NCBI GenBank assembly: GCA_963818685.1
Contig: CAWFTJ010000013.1
Location: 62,001 to 126,000 of the forward strand
Reading direction: 5' to 3'
DNA from: CAJCJE01 sp963818685
GTDB taxonomy: Bacteria; Actinomycetota; Actinomycetes; Mycobacteriales; Pseudonocardiaceae
Length of the DNA stretch: 64,000 nucleotides
The notes beneath the pieces are model-generated. The model saw nothing but the letters and a program-made list of their open reading frames with translations, was not told the origin of the DNA and made no database searches. This document shows positions 49,838 through 57,311 of this stretch, piece by piece. Every line of letters begins with the position of its first letter. The stretch's first letter is position 1. The translations under genes were made by a program, and so were the position numbers.

Positions 49838-50347
49838 TCAGTCGGCCAGTCGGAAGGCCAGATCGGTGACCCAGTTGTCCGGGTTCGGCTCGACCGAGGG
49901 GTCGGTGTTGTAGAACTCGGCTCGGCAGCCCCAGTGCTCACCGCGGGCGGTCTGCTCGCTGTCGAACTTCAGGCCCTTCGCCTCCGCCCAGCCGAGCACG
50001 CGCCCCACAGCGGCGACCAGGCCCGAGGGTGCGCCGTGGTGGGTCGCCCAGAGGTAGCGGCCGCCCGGCAGTTCGCCGGAAAGGATCTCGCCGTCGCCGT
50101 CGATCGGGTACTCGGTGGCCACTCCGACCTCGATGTCGAGGTCGGCTGCCATGTCGATGACGTTGTAGCGGATGAACGGCGGGCCGGCCGGTGCGTGGCC
50201 GTGCGCGCCGAGCCAGGCCATGACCTCGCCGATCCGGTGGGCGATCGTGGCGATGGTCTCCATGGTGACGGTTGCGCGCACCGAGACGCAGGGCCGCGCT
50301 GGGCGTTCCACGATGGTGGGTTCTTCGCTCGTACCTGAAGTAGTCAT
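49838..50347 (-). CDS. GyrI-like / effector-binding domain protein
   Basis: Protein of 169 aa: a standalone SOUL/GyrI-like (AraC effector-binding) domain. Seen: PTIVERPARPCVSVRATVTM, IAHRIGEVMAWLGAHGHAPA, GPPFIRYNVIDMAADLDIEV, GELPGGRYLWATHHGAPSGL, WGCRAEFYNTDPSVEPNPDN. Such proteins bind small hydrophobic molecules, and some inhibit gyrase or act as sequestrators. No HTH is present. ATG 50347 is chosen because the domain begins shortly after it; GGT of CTTCAGGT is the only ribosome-like element. It has its own terminator region next to the following gene. Confidence 0.8.
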   Translation of the reverse strand: MTTSGTSEEPTIVERPARPCVSVRATVTMETIATIAHRIGEVMAWLGAHGHAPAGPPFIRYNVIDMAADLDIEVGVATEYPIDGDGEILSGELPGGRYLWATHHGAPSGLVAAVGRVLGWAEAKGLKFDSEQTARGEHWGCRAEFYNTDPSVEPNPDNWVTDLAFRLAD

Positions 50348-50404
50348 ACCTGAAGTAGACCGGCGCGGGCGGAGGAAATCATCGCGGCGGCGAACATCGG
50401 TTGA

Positions 50405-50450
50405 GCGTGCCTCGCCCGAGGGGGACAGGGTGGGGTCGGGCGAGGCACGC
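50405..50450. terminator. Hairpin terminator
   Basis: GCGTGCCTCGCCCGA (50405-50419) pairs perfectly with 50436-50450 (15 bp, 16-base loop). It lies 19 bases downstream of the gene ending at 50470 (minus strand). Confidence 0.75.
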
Positions 50451-50469
50451 CTACCCACTCAGCCGATGA

Positions 50470-51072
50470 TCAGCTGAGGTCCGGGCCTTCCTTGCGGAGC
50501 TCGTCGACCTTGGACATGGCGTCCCGCAACTCGCTCAGCCACGCGTCCGCGTGCTCACCGACCAGGCGAACCGCCCAAGCCAGGGCTTCCGAACGGGACC
50601 GGGCGACGCCCGCGTTGACCAGCGTGTCCAGGATCAGCCGCTCCGGCTGGCGCAGCCGGGTCATCACCGGGACCGAAAGGGTGGTGAACAGCTCGACGGT
50701 GTCGCCGAGCTTGGCGCCCCACGCCACCTTGCGGCCGTAGCGGTGTTCGGCCTGGCGAGCGATCTCGATGCGCTCGTCCCTGGTCTGCTCGCGGAACCTG
50801 CTGATCCGGCCTGCCTGCGCGGCGGCGAGCGCGGCCTCGTCGGCGAACTCCTCCGTCAGTGCGGGCAGTTCACCGATGACCACGATCTCCTCGCGGTCGA
50901 CGGTGATTTCCGGAGCCTCGGTGAACCAATCGTCGGGGAGCCGACCGGCGAACCAGGCGGCCGCGTCATCGGCCGACGCCGGCTCGGGCTGTTGGGAGCC
51001 CCGGCCGCGACCTCCGCCGTGTCCGCCCCAGCCATACCTCATCCGGGCGTACGCGCCGAACCTGTCATGCAT
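50470..51072 (-). CDS. Conserved actinobacterial protein with RHH-like C-terminus
   Basis: Protein of 200 aa, not recognised as a named family. The N-terminus is Gly-rich (RYGWGGHGGGRGRGSQQPEP). The middle part EITVDREEIVVIGELPALTE and FREQTRDERIEIARQAEHRY alternates strands and helices. The C-terminal MTRLRQPERLILDTLVNAGV, ARSRSEALAWAVRLVGEHAD looks like a ribbon-helix-helix type segment. A perfect AGGAGGTGCGCG precedes the ATG. It may be a nucleic-acid-binding protein; this is inference. Confidence 0.65.
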   Translation of the reverse strand: MHDRFGAYARMRYGWGGHGGGRGRGSQQPEPASADDAAAWFAGRLPDDWFTEAPEITVDREEIVVIGELPALTEEFADEAALAAAQAGRISRFREQTRDERIEIARQAEHRYGRKVAWGAKLGDTVELFTTLSVPVMTRLRQPERLILDTLVNAGVARSRSEALAWAVRLVGEHADAWLSELRDAMSKVDELRKEGPDLS

Positions 51073-51182
51073 CGCGCACCTCCTGTTTGATTACACGATT
51101 ACTGCGTTACAAACGCTACTCCTGCAACAACCAGTTTGGGGCACGCGTTCGCTCGCGGTGGACGACCCGAACGGGTTGCGAA

Positions 51183-53201
51183 TCAGGCTCGGCGCAGCGC
51201 CTCGACCAGCTCATCGACCGAACCGACCGGTCGGTCGCACACGTAACCACGGCACACGTACGCTGCGGCCGCGCCGGCCAGCAGCGGACGATCCGCCAGC
51301 AACGGCGCCCCCGGCGCGTCCGGCTCCCCGGCCACCACGACCGCCCCACCAGGCGACTCGGCAATGGCCGCCCCGCGCAACGCCTCGAAGCCGGCGTCGC
51401 AGGACGATCCGACGACCGCGACCTGGATCGGCCCGGCCAGCAGGGCTTCCGCGACCGTGCCCCAGTGGCCGGCGAACCGGGGAGCCCGCTCGATCAGCAG
51501 CCCGGCCCGTGCGACCGCCTGTTCGGCGGCGACCCGATAGGTGCCGGCACGGTCGGCGCCGGCCAGGGCTGACGCGGTCAGCAGCGCGCCGGCCAGCGCG
51601 GACGCACCGGACGGGCTCGCGTTGTCCGCCGGATCGGACGGGCGGCGGATCAACTGCTCCGCATCGTCCGCGGTGTCGTGGAAAGCGCCGGGTGTCGACT
51701 TGTCCGCGAAGTGCGCGAGCGCGGTGTCCAGCAGCGCGACGGCGGCGTCGAGCCAGCGCGGTTGCGCGGTCGCCTGGTGCAGGGAGAGCAGACCGTCGGC
51801 CAGGGTCGCGTAGTCCTCCAACACTCCCGCGGACGTGCCGACGACGCCCTGCCGCGATGTGCGGCGCAGCCTGCCGTCGACGAGGTGGTTGGCGAGGAGG
51901 AAGTCGGCGGCGTGCGCGGCTGCCTCGATCCAGGCGGGCCGGCCGAGCGCGACGCCTGCCTCGGCGAGCGCGGTGATGGCAAGGCCGTTCCAGCCGGTGA
52001 CCACCTTGTCGTCGCGGGCGGGCTGCGGCCGGTTGGCGCGCGCGGCGAGCAGGCGTTGCCGAACTGACGCCCAACGAGCGGTGTCCGTCGGGTCGACCGG
52101 CAGCTGCAACGTGGACGAACCATGTTCGAACGTGCCGTCGTGGGTGAGGACGAACAGTTCGGCCGCCCAGGCGCCGTCCTCCTGACCAAGCACGTCGATC
52201 AGCTGCGCAGGACTCCACACGTAGGTCAGGCCCTCGACGCCATCGGTGTCCGCGTCGAGCGCGGCGGCGAAGGCGCCCTGCGGGGTGCGTAGGGAGGTGA
52301 GCAGGAACTCGGCTGTCTCGGCGGCGATCCGGCGAGCAAGCGCGGATTCGCTGCGGCGGGCCAGATGCGCGTAACAGCGCAGTAGCAGCGCGTTGTCGTA
52401 CAACATCTTCTCGAAGTGCGGCACGACCCAGCTCGCGTCCACGCTGTACCGGGCGAAGCCACCGGCCAACTGGTCGTAGATGCCACCGCGAGCCATGGCT
52501 TCCAGCGCATGCGTCGCCATGAACAGCGCGTCGGGCGAACCGCTCCGTTCGTGGTGGCGCAGCAGGAATTCCAGCACCATCGACGGCGGGAACTTCGGCG
52601 CCGAGCCGAAGCCGCCCCGCCGCCGGTCGTAGTCGCCGAGCAGCGACACGACCGCACCGGCGAGCACTTCATCATCCACAATGGACTCGGGAAGCCGTTG
52701 TTGCTGCTGGGTGAGCGTGTCGACGACCTGAGCGCCGGCCTTGACGATCTCGTCGCGGCGGGTGTTCCAGGCTTCGATGACGGCGTCGAGCAACTGGCGG
52801 AACGACGGCATGCCCTGCCGAGGAGTCGGCGGGTAGTAGGTGCCGCAGTGGAACGGTTGACCGTCCGGGGTGAGCAGGCAGGTCATCGGCCAGCCGCCAT
52901 GGCCGGACATGGCCTGGGTCGCCTCCATGTACACGGCGTCGACGTCGGGACGCTCCTCCCGATCGACCTTGATGCTGACGAAGTTCTTGTTCAGCAGGTC
53001 GGCGATGTTCGGGTCCTCGAACGACTCGTGCGCCATCACATGACACCAGTGGCAGGCGGAGTAGCCGACCGAAAGGAAGATCGGCACATCGCGTTCGCGT
53101 GCCAGCGCGAACGCCTCCGCGCACCACGGCCACCAGTCGACCGGGTTGTCCGCGTGCTGCAGCAGGTACGGGCTGGTCGAGTCGGCGAGCCTGTTCGTCA
53201 T
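51183..53201 (-). CDS. YyaL-family thioredoxin-like / DUF255 protein
   Basis: Protein of 672 aa. The N-terminal DUF255 thioredoxin fold carries the CxxC-like motif SACHWCHVMAHESF (about 49-62) after RLADSTSPYLLQHADNPVDW. The remainder is a six-hairpin glycosidase-like helical toroid (GGFARYSVDASWVVPHFEKM, VVTGWNGLAITALAEAGVAL, LEDYATLADGLLSLHQATAQ). It is the Rv1084 equivalent in the conserved cluster. Cytoplasmic; the biochemical function of YyaL proteins is unsettled. ATG start overlaps no other gene; the divergent gene begins 62 bases away. Confidence 0.92.
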   Translation of the reverse strand: MTNRLADSTSPYLLQHADNPVDWWPWCAEAFALARERDVPIFLSVGYSACHWCHVMAHESFEDPNIADLLNKNFVSIKVDREERPDVDAVYMEATQAMSGHGGWPMTCLLTPDGQPFHCGTYYPPTPRQGMPSFRQLLDAVIEAWNTRRDEIVKAGAQVVDTLTQQQQRLPESIVDDEVLAGAVVSLLGDYDRRRGGFGSAPKFPPSMVLEFLLRHHERSGSPDALFMATHALEAMARGGIYDQLAGGFARYSVDASWVVPHFEKMLYDNALLLRCYAHLARRSESALARRIAAETAEFLLTSLRTPQGAFAAALDADTDGVEGLTYVWSPAQLIDVLGQEDGAWAAELFVLTHDGTFEHGSSTLQLPVDPTDTARWASVRQRLLAARANRPQPARDDKVVTGWNGLAITALAEAGVALGRPAWIEAAAHAADFLLANHLVDGRLRRTSRQGVVGTSAGVLEDYATLADGLLSLHQATAQPRWLDAAVALLDTALAHFADKSTPGAFHDTADDAEQLIRRPSDPADNASPSGASALAGALLTASALAGADRAGTYRVAAEQAVARAGLLIERAPRFAGHWGTVAEALLAGPIQVAVVGSSCDAGFEALRGAAIAESPGGAVVVAGEPDAPGAPLLADRPLLAGAAAAYVCRGYVCDRPVGSVDELVEALRRA

Positions 53202-53263
53202 GGTCCTACCCTCTCAGCCGCACGGCGCGGACGCACCCCGCTAGGCTTCGACATCGGTGAGAC

Positions 53264-53995
53264 ATGGACAACGATGACGAGCCGGACAGGCAGGAACTGG
53301 TCCGCGACCACACGGCGCTGCTGGTCGTGCTCGACCAGATCGACGACGACCCAAGGCGAACCGACTACGCCGACACGGCAGCGGCCGCAGCGGATTCCAC
53401 TGTGGAGCTTCGCGGCGTTGTCGTGCCGCCGACCGAGCTGTTCTGGCACTTCACCAAGCCGCCTGCGACCATCGACGGGCCGGAACTCGGCAGGATCAGC
53501 TGGGAGATCGAGCGATTCTGCGCCCTCGGCCTCGCCGCCGACCCGGACGCGCTGACCGTGCTCACCGCGCCGAGGATCGTGCGACAGACCTCGATCGGCG
53601 CGGAGCTGCGCGAACTGACCAGGGCGTTCCTGTCCCAGCGCGCAGCGGACTCCTACCGCCGCGCCACCGCGACCGAGTTCGCCCGAGCCTCCGCGGCCAT
53701 GGCCAGCGGGGGCACGCCGCGCTGGCCGCAACTGGCCGAGGTGATCCGCAGGCTGATCAACTGCGAGGGCCTGCTCCGCACCGGCCGGCTTGACCAGGAC
53801 ATCAGCGCGCACCGCGACCAACTGCTTGCCGTGCGGGCCGGGCAGATGACGTGGCGCGACACTCAGGACTGGGTCCAGTCGCTGCGCGACCGCAGCGCCG
53901 AAGCCGTGCTCCGCACACCGCTGCCGGTCACGCCGAACACCGAGGCCGTGCGGCGCTGGCTCGTCTCGGTCCGCCGCCGCAGCCTGACCCCGTAA
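53264..53995 (+). CDS. Nucleotidyltransferase-superfamily protein lacking the catalytic motif
   Basis: Protein of 243 aa that aligns in outline with YcgL/COG3541 nucleotidyltransferases: DRQELVRDHTALLVVLDQID, RGVVVPPTELFWHFTKPPAT, IERFCALGLAADPDALTVLT, FLSQRAADSYRRATATEFAR, and a C-terminal HEPN-like helix set (RRLINCEGLLRTGRLDQDIS, LLAVRAGQMTWRDTQDWVQS). In active members a GSRAFG ... D-x-D-x-R block precedes RGV. Here that region reads DPRRTDYADTAAAAADSTVELRG, so the metal-binding aspartates are gone. Probably a pseudoenzyme; intact length argues against decay. Confidence 0.65.
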   Translation: MDNDDEPDRQELVRDHTALLVVLDQIDDDPRRTDYADTAAAAADSTVELRGVVVPPTELFWHFTKPPATIDGPELGRISWEIERFCALGLAADPDALTVLTAPRIVRQTSIGAELRELTRAFLSQRAADSYRRATATEFARASAAMASGGTPRWPQLAEVIRRLINCEGLLRTGRLDQDISAHRDQLLAVRAGQMTWRDTQDWVQSLRDRSAEAVLRTPLPVTPNTEAVRRWLVSVRRRSLTP

Positions 53996-54013
53996 ACCCA
54001 GGTCAAAGCGCGA

Positions 54014-54355
54014 TTACGCGTCGGCCCTGTGCGAGTCGTCGGATTCGGCCGGTTCCGAGGGGGTCGAGTCCGAATCCGGGGACGAGTCCTCGGCGGATGC
54101 GGCGGATTCGGCCTCGGCGCGTTCGGCGTCCTCGAAGGGCTTCTGGATGCGCTTGAGGTGCTTGGCCATCGACCTCGCCAGGAAGGCCACCGCGATGAAG
54201 AACAACACCAGTACCACGAACCCGAGCGTGGACGCGGAGCCGAACTCCTGGCCGCTGGCGGGCGCGGGCGGCGGGGTCGGGGTGCCACCCTGGCCGGCGG
54301 CCAGCAACGGCAAGCCGGTCAGGGCGGGGGCGAGAAACTGAGCCAGCACGCTCAC
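54014..54355 (-). CDS. Small single-pass membrane protein (Rv1083-like)
   Basis: Protein of 113 aa. The N-terminal hydrophobic stretch (AQFLAPALTGLPLLAAG) is followed by a Pro-rich linker, one clear membrane helix (TLGFVVLVLFFIAVAFLARS, about 43-62), a basic turn (KHLKRIQKP) and a Ser/Glu/Asp-rich acidic tail. Position after mca matches Rv1083 of M. tuberculosis. Function unknown. Its GTG start overlaps by 3 bases the stop of a micro-ORF that in turn overlaps mca, so the three are probably translated in series. Confidence 0.75.
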   Translation of the reverse strand: MSVLAQFLAPALTGLPLLAAGQGGTPTPPPAPASGQEFGSASTLGFVVLVLFFIAVAFLARSMAKHLKRIQKPFEDAERAEAESAASAEDSSPDSDSTPSEPAESDDSHRADA

Positions 54356-54420
54356 GGGGTGTCCGTTCCATCGGTCGGCGCCTTGCCCGGCCGATTCGTT
54401 CCGTGAGCGTGCCCGCTCAT
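54352..54420 (-). CDS. Micro-ORF of 22 codons between mca and the membrane protein
   Basis: An ATG overlapping the mca stop codon (ATGA) opens 22 codons (MSGHAHGTNRPGKAP at the start, His/Gly/Thr-rich), ending in a TGA that overlaps the GTG of the next gene. The tight fit on both sides suggests it is translated, perhaps mainly to keep ribosomes coupled across the gap. The peptide has no recognisable family. Confidence 0.45.
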   Translation of the reverse strand: MSGHAHGTNRPGKAPTDGTDTP

Positions 54421-55298
54421 ACCGTCACCTTCTCCGTGATCCCGGTGAACAGGTCGTCCTCCGGCAGCGTCGTGTCCACCAGCGACCGCGCCAGTTCGTA
54501 GTCCTCGTGCGGCCACAGGTCGCGTTCGAGGTCCGGGTCGATGGCGAACCAGCGACTGTTCGGGTCGATCTGCGTCCGGTGGGCCAGCAGCGCCCGGTTC
54601 CGCACCTGGAAGTAGTCCGCGCATTCCACCCTCGTGGTCACGCGGTCGTCCGGGTCGGGCCGGTCGTCCTTCCAGTTTGCCAGCCACTCGTCATACGGCG
54701 ACTCCTGCCCCCTGGCCAGCAGCGCTTCGTGAATTTTGAGAATTTTGGCCTTGGAGAACCCGTGCGAGTAGTAAAGCTTCAGCGGCTGCCACGGCTCGCC
54801 CCGGTCGGGGTAGCGCTCCGGGTCGCCGGCCGCCTCGAACGCGGCGACCGACACCTCGTGGCAGCGGATGTGGTCGGGGTGCGGGTAGCCGCCGTTCTCG
54901 TCATAGGTGATCAGCACGTGCGGCCGGAACTCGCGGACGATCTCGACCAGCGTGCCGGTCGACTCCTCAAGCGGGACGAGGGCGAAGCAGCCCTCGGGCA
55001 GCGGCGGCTTGGGGTCGCCCTCGGGCAGGCCCGAGTCGACGTAGCCGAGCCAGCTGTGCCGCACGCCGAGGATGCGTGCCGCCTCGGCCATCTCCTCGCG
55101 CCGGATGGCCGCCATGTTCTCGGCCACGCCCGGCTGGTCCATGGCCGGGTTGAGGATGCTGCCACGCTCCCCTCCCGTGCAGGTGACCACCATGACCTCG
55201 TGGCCGTCGGCCACGTACCTCGCCAGTGTCGCGGCGCCCTTGCTCGACTCGTCGTCCGGGTGCGCGTGCACCGTCATCAGCCGCAACTTCTCCGTCAT
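54417..55298 (-). CDS. mca: Mycothiol S-conjugate amidase
   Basis: Protein of 293 aa of the zinc LmbE-like deacetylase family. Metal-binding motif AHPDDESSKGAATLARY (His/Asp near residues 11-14) and YPHPDHIRCHEVSVAAFEAA (His), with GGERGSILNPAMDQPGVAEN. Mca cleaves mycothiol-toxin conjugates, releasing mercapturic acids for export and recycling glucosaminyl-inositol; its presence marks a mycothiol-producing actinobacterium. ATG 55298 has GAGAGGGG 8 bases upstream; an earlier in-frame GTG or ATG would add non-family residues. It is co-directional with the micro-ORF and Rv1083-like gene. Confidence 0.93.
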   Translation of the reverse strand: MTEKLRLMTVHAHPDDESSKGAATLARYVADGHEVMVVTCTGGERGSILNPAMDQPGVAENMAAIRREEMAEAARILGVRHSWLGYVDSGLPEGDPKPPLPEGCFALVPLEESTGTLVEIVREFRPHVLITYDENGGYPHPDHIRCHEVSVAAFEAAGDPERYPDRGEPWQPLKLYYSHGFSKAKILKIHEALLARGQESPYDEWLANWKDDRPDPDDRVTTRVECADYFQVRNRALLAHRTQIDPNSRWFAIDPDLERDLWPHEDYELARSLVDTTLPEDDLFTGITEKVTV

Positions 55299-55455
55299 GG
55301 AGCTGGTCCCCTCTCTGGTCTTCTCTACCGGCCCACGCGCCAGCACGCCGGCCCCCCGAGCGATAATCAACGTGGACTCGATGGTTCATTGTTCCCGCCA
55401 CCCCGACAGTTCCGATCGTGCGGGTGAGCAAAGACCGCACGAACAAGGAGGCCGC

Positions 55456-55893
55456 ATGGCAGCCCCGGGCGCACCGGCCGGTCGGTACGGCACGGCGATG
55501 CCTCGGTCGCGGCGACGCTGGGTCTACTGGTCGCTGCTGGGCGTCTTCATCGTGGCCGGCGGCGTCGTGGCCTACGTCGCCTATGAGAACCTGGGCGCGA
55601 CCCCGATCGACGCGGAGGTGTCCAGCTATCGCGTTGTCAACGATCACGAGATCGAGGTGACCTTCACCGTCACCCGCGACCATCCCGACCGGGCCGCCGA
55701 CTGCATCCTGGACGCGCCGGCCGCGGACGGCTCCGAAGTCGGCAGGCGGGAGGTCTACGTCCCAGCCGGTGAGAATGTCGGCACGTTGTCGACGAGTTTG
55801 CAAACAGATAAACGCGCGACGACCGCCGAGTTCTACGGTTGCTCGTACCAGGTCCCCGGTTACCTCGCCAAATCCATGCCGCCAAGCGGGTGA
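55456..55893 (+). CDS. DUF4307 membrane protein (Rv1081c-like)
   Basis: Protein of 145 aa. A basic cytoplasmic N-terminus (MPRSRRRW) is followed by one membrane helix (WVYWSLLGVFIVAGGVVAYV, about 22-42) and an extracytoplasmic beta domain, VSSYRVVNDHEIEVTFTVTR, ADCILDAPAADGSEVGRREV, EFYGCSYQVPGYL with a Cys pair. This is the DUF4307 pattern. Neighbouring mca and greA match Rv1080c-Rv1082. AAGGAGGCCGC precedes the ATG. Function unknown; the domain resembles a lipoprotein-like carrier fold. Confidence 0.88.
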   Translation: MAAPGAPAGRYGTAMPRSRRRWVYWSLLGVFIVAGGVVAYVAYENLGATPIDAEVSSYRVVNDHEIEVTFTVTRDHPDRAADCILDAPAADGSEVGRREVYVPAGENVGTLSTSLQTDKRATTAEFYGCSYQVPGYLAKSMPPSG

Positions 55894-55970
55894 TCTGCGG
55901 GTTCTTTGTCGCAGGTCAGTGAAAAACCAGCAGCTGGGCACTCGCCCACCGTGTTATCCTCGGAAGGCAG

Positions 55971-55998
55971 CACGGCCCCGGCGTGGGCCGTGTTTTTT
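55971..55998 (+). terminator. Intrinsic terminator with T6 run before greA
   Basis: CACGGCCC (55971-55978) and GGGCCGTG (55985-55992) form a stem with a 6-base loop followed at once by TTTTTT (55993-55998). It ends the DUF4307 transcript or could act as an attenuator in the greA leader. A second hairpin (CAGCCCG with CGGGCTG, about 56028-56048) lies just before the greA ribosome site. Confidence 0.75.
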
Positions 55999-56073
55999 CC
56001 GTTCCGGGCCCAAGGGTCGGGAACACTCAGCCCGTGAACCCTCGGGCTGAATGCGGACGAGGAGTTGGTGACG

Positions 56074-56562
56074 ATGAGCGAAACCCAGGTGACCTGGCTG
56101 ACCCAGGAGGCCTACGACCGGCTCAAGCAGGAGCTTGACGAGTTGATCGCCTATCGCCCAGCCATGGCCGCCAAGATCAACGCCAGCCGCGAGGAAGGTG
56201 ACCTGAAGGAGAACGGCGGTTACCACGCGGCTCGCGAGGAGCAGGGGCAGCAGGAGGCCCGGATCCGCCAGCTCCAGGAGCTGCTGCGGGACGCCAAGGT
56301 GGGCGAGGCGCCGAAGACGAACGGGGTCGCCGAGCCGGGCATGGTGTTGACCGTCCGGTACGACGGCGACGACGAGACCGAGGAGTTCCTGCTGGCCACC
56401 CGCGAGGAAGGCGCGCACGGGGCAATGGAGGTCTACTCGCCGAGTTCGCCGCTCGGCCAGGCACTGCTTGGCGCGAAGAACGGGGAGACTCGGGAGTACA
56501 CGCTACCCAATGGCAGTGTCATGAAAGTGACGCTGCTCAAGGCGGTGCCGTACCACGGCTGA
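56074..56562 (+). CDS. greA: Transcription elongation factor GreA
   Basis: Protein of 162 aa. N-terminal coiled coil: VTWLTQEAYDRLKQELDELI, AYRPAMAAKINASREEGDLK, ENGGYHAAREEQGQQEARIR, with the acidic tip (EEGDLKENGGY) that enters the RNA polymerase secondary channel. The C-terminal FKBP-like domain includes MVLTVRYDGDDETEEFLLAT, YSPSSPLGQALLGAKNGETR. GreA stimulates cleavage of backtracked transcripts. ATG 56074 has GAGGAG 10 bases upstream; GTG 56068 is also possible. It matches Rv1080c by neighbourhood. Confidence 0.95.
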   Translation: MSETQVTWLTQEAYDRLKQELDELIAYRPAMAAKINASREEGDLKENGGYHAAREEQGQQEARIRQLQELLRDAKVGEAPKTNGVAEPGMVLTVRYDGDDETEEFLLATREEGAHGAMEVYSPSSPLGQALLGAKNGETREYTLPNGSVMKVTLLKAVPYHG

Positions 56563-56672
56563 GCCGCGATAAATCTTTTGTCGACCTCGGTTGTCGACGG
56601 CCATTTCTTATCATTTCAACAGGTCCCGGCCAGCTGGTCGGCCGGTACCTGTTGAATGTGTTTCAGCATTGA

Positions 56673-57170
56673 TCAGCGTCGATCAATGAGGCGTTCCAGC
56701 AGTGGCCGCACCCGGGGCGGGACCGGTGTGGACAGTGCGATCGACGTGCCAAGCCGCTGCACGCCGGTGACGTCGACCACGTCATCGATGACGCGTTGCA
56801 GGTCCGCGTTGGACCGGGCGACCATCCGCACCAGCAGGTCGCCCTGACCGGTGGTGGCGTGCACCTCGCACACTTCCGCGATGGCGGACAGCCCCGCGAT
56901 GACCTCGGTCCGCCTGCCCTGGGCGATCTCCAACACGGCGAACGCTGTCAGGCCGTAGCCCATCGCGGCCAGGTCCAACTCGGGCGGGAAACCGCCGAGC
57001 ACGCCCCGCGCCACCAGCTTGTCCAGCCGGGCCTGGACGGTGCCGCGCGCCACGCCGAGCCTGCGCGAACACTCCAGCACGCCCAGCCTCGGCTCGTCGG
57101 TGAGCAGCAGCAACAGCTGAGCGTCGAGTTCGTCGAGCGGGTCGGCTGGTTCGTCGAGCGGCGTGGACAT
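56673..57170 (-). CDS. Lrp/AsnC-family regulator
   Basis: Protein of 165 aa: N-terminal HTH (LDELDAQLLLLLTDEPRLGV, LECSRRLGVARGTVQARLDK), then an effector-binding RAM domain (AVLEIAQGRRTEVIAGLSAI, AEVCEVHATTGQGDLLVRMV). Divergent from hppD over 141 bases, so it is the probable aromatic-amino-acid-responsive regulator of that gene, as is common in actinomycetes. ATG 57170 has AGGAGG 6 bases upstream. Confidence 0.93.
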   Translation of the reverse strand: MSTPLDEPADPLDELDAQLLLLLTDEPRLGVLECSRRLGVARGTVQARLDKLVARGVLGGFPPELDLAAMGYGLTAFAVLEIAQGRRTEVIAGLSAIAEVCEVHATTGQGDLLVRMVARSNADLQRVIDDVVDVTGVQRLGTSIALSTPVPPRVRPLLERLIDRR

Positions 57171-57311
57171 GGGCGCCTCCTGGTCAGCCTGTCCACTATG
57201 ACAGGTCATTTCGGTGTTCTACTAGTCAGGTTGCTCAGCTAAATCAGCGTCGCTTGCACATCTTGCACGGCAGTTTGATGCTTTTACTCAGACTTCGTAC
57301 AGGAGGATGCC

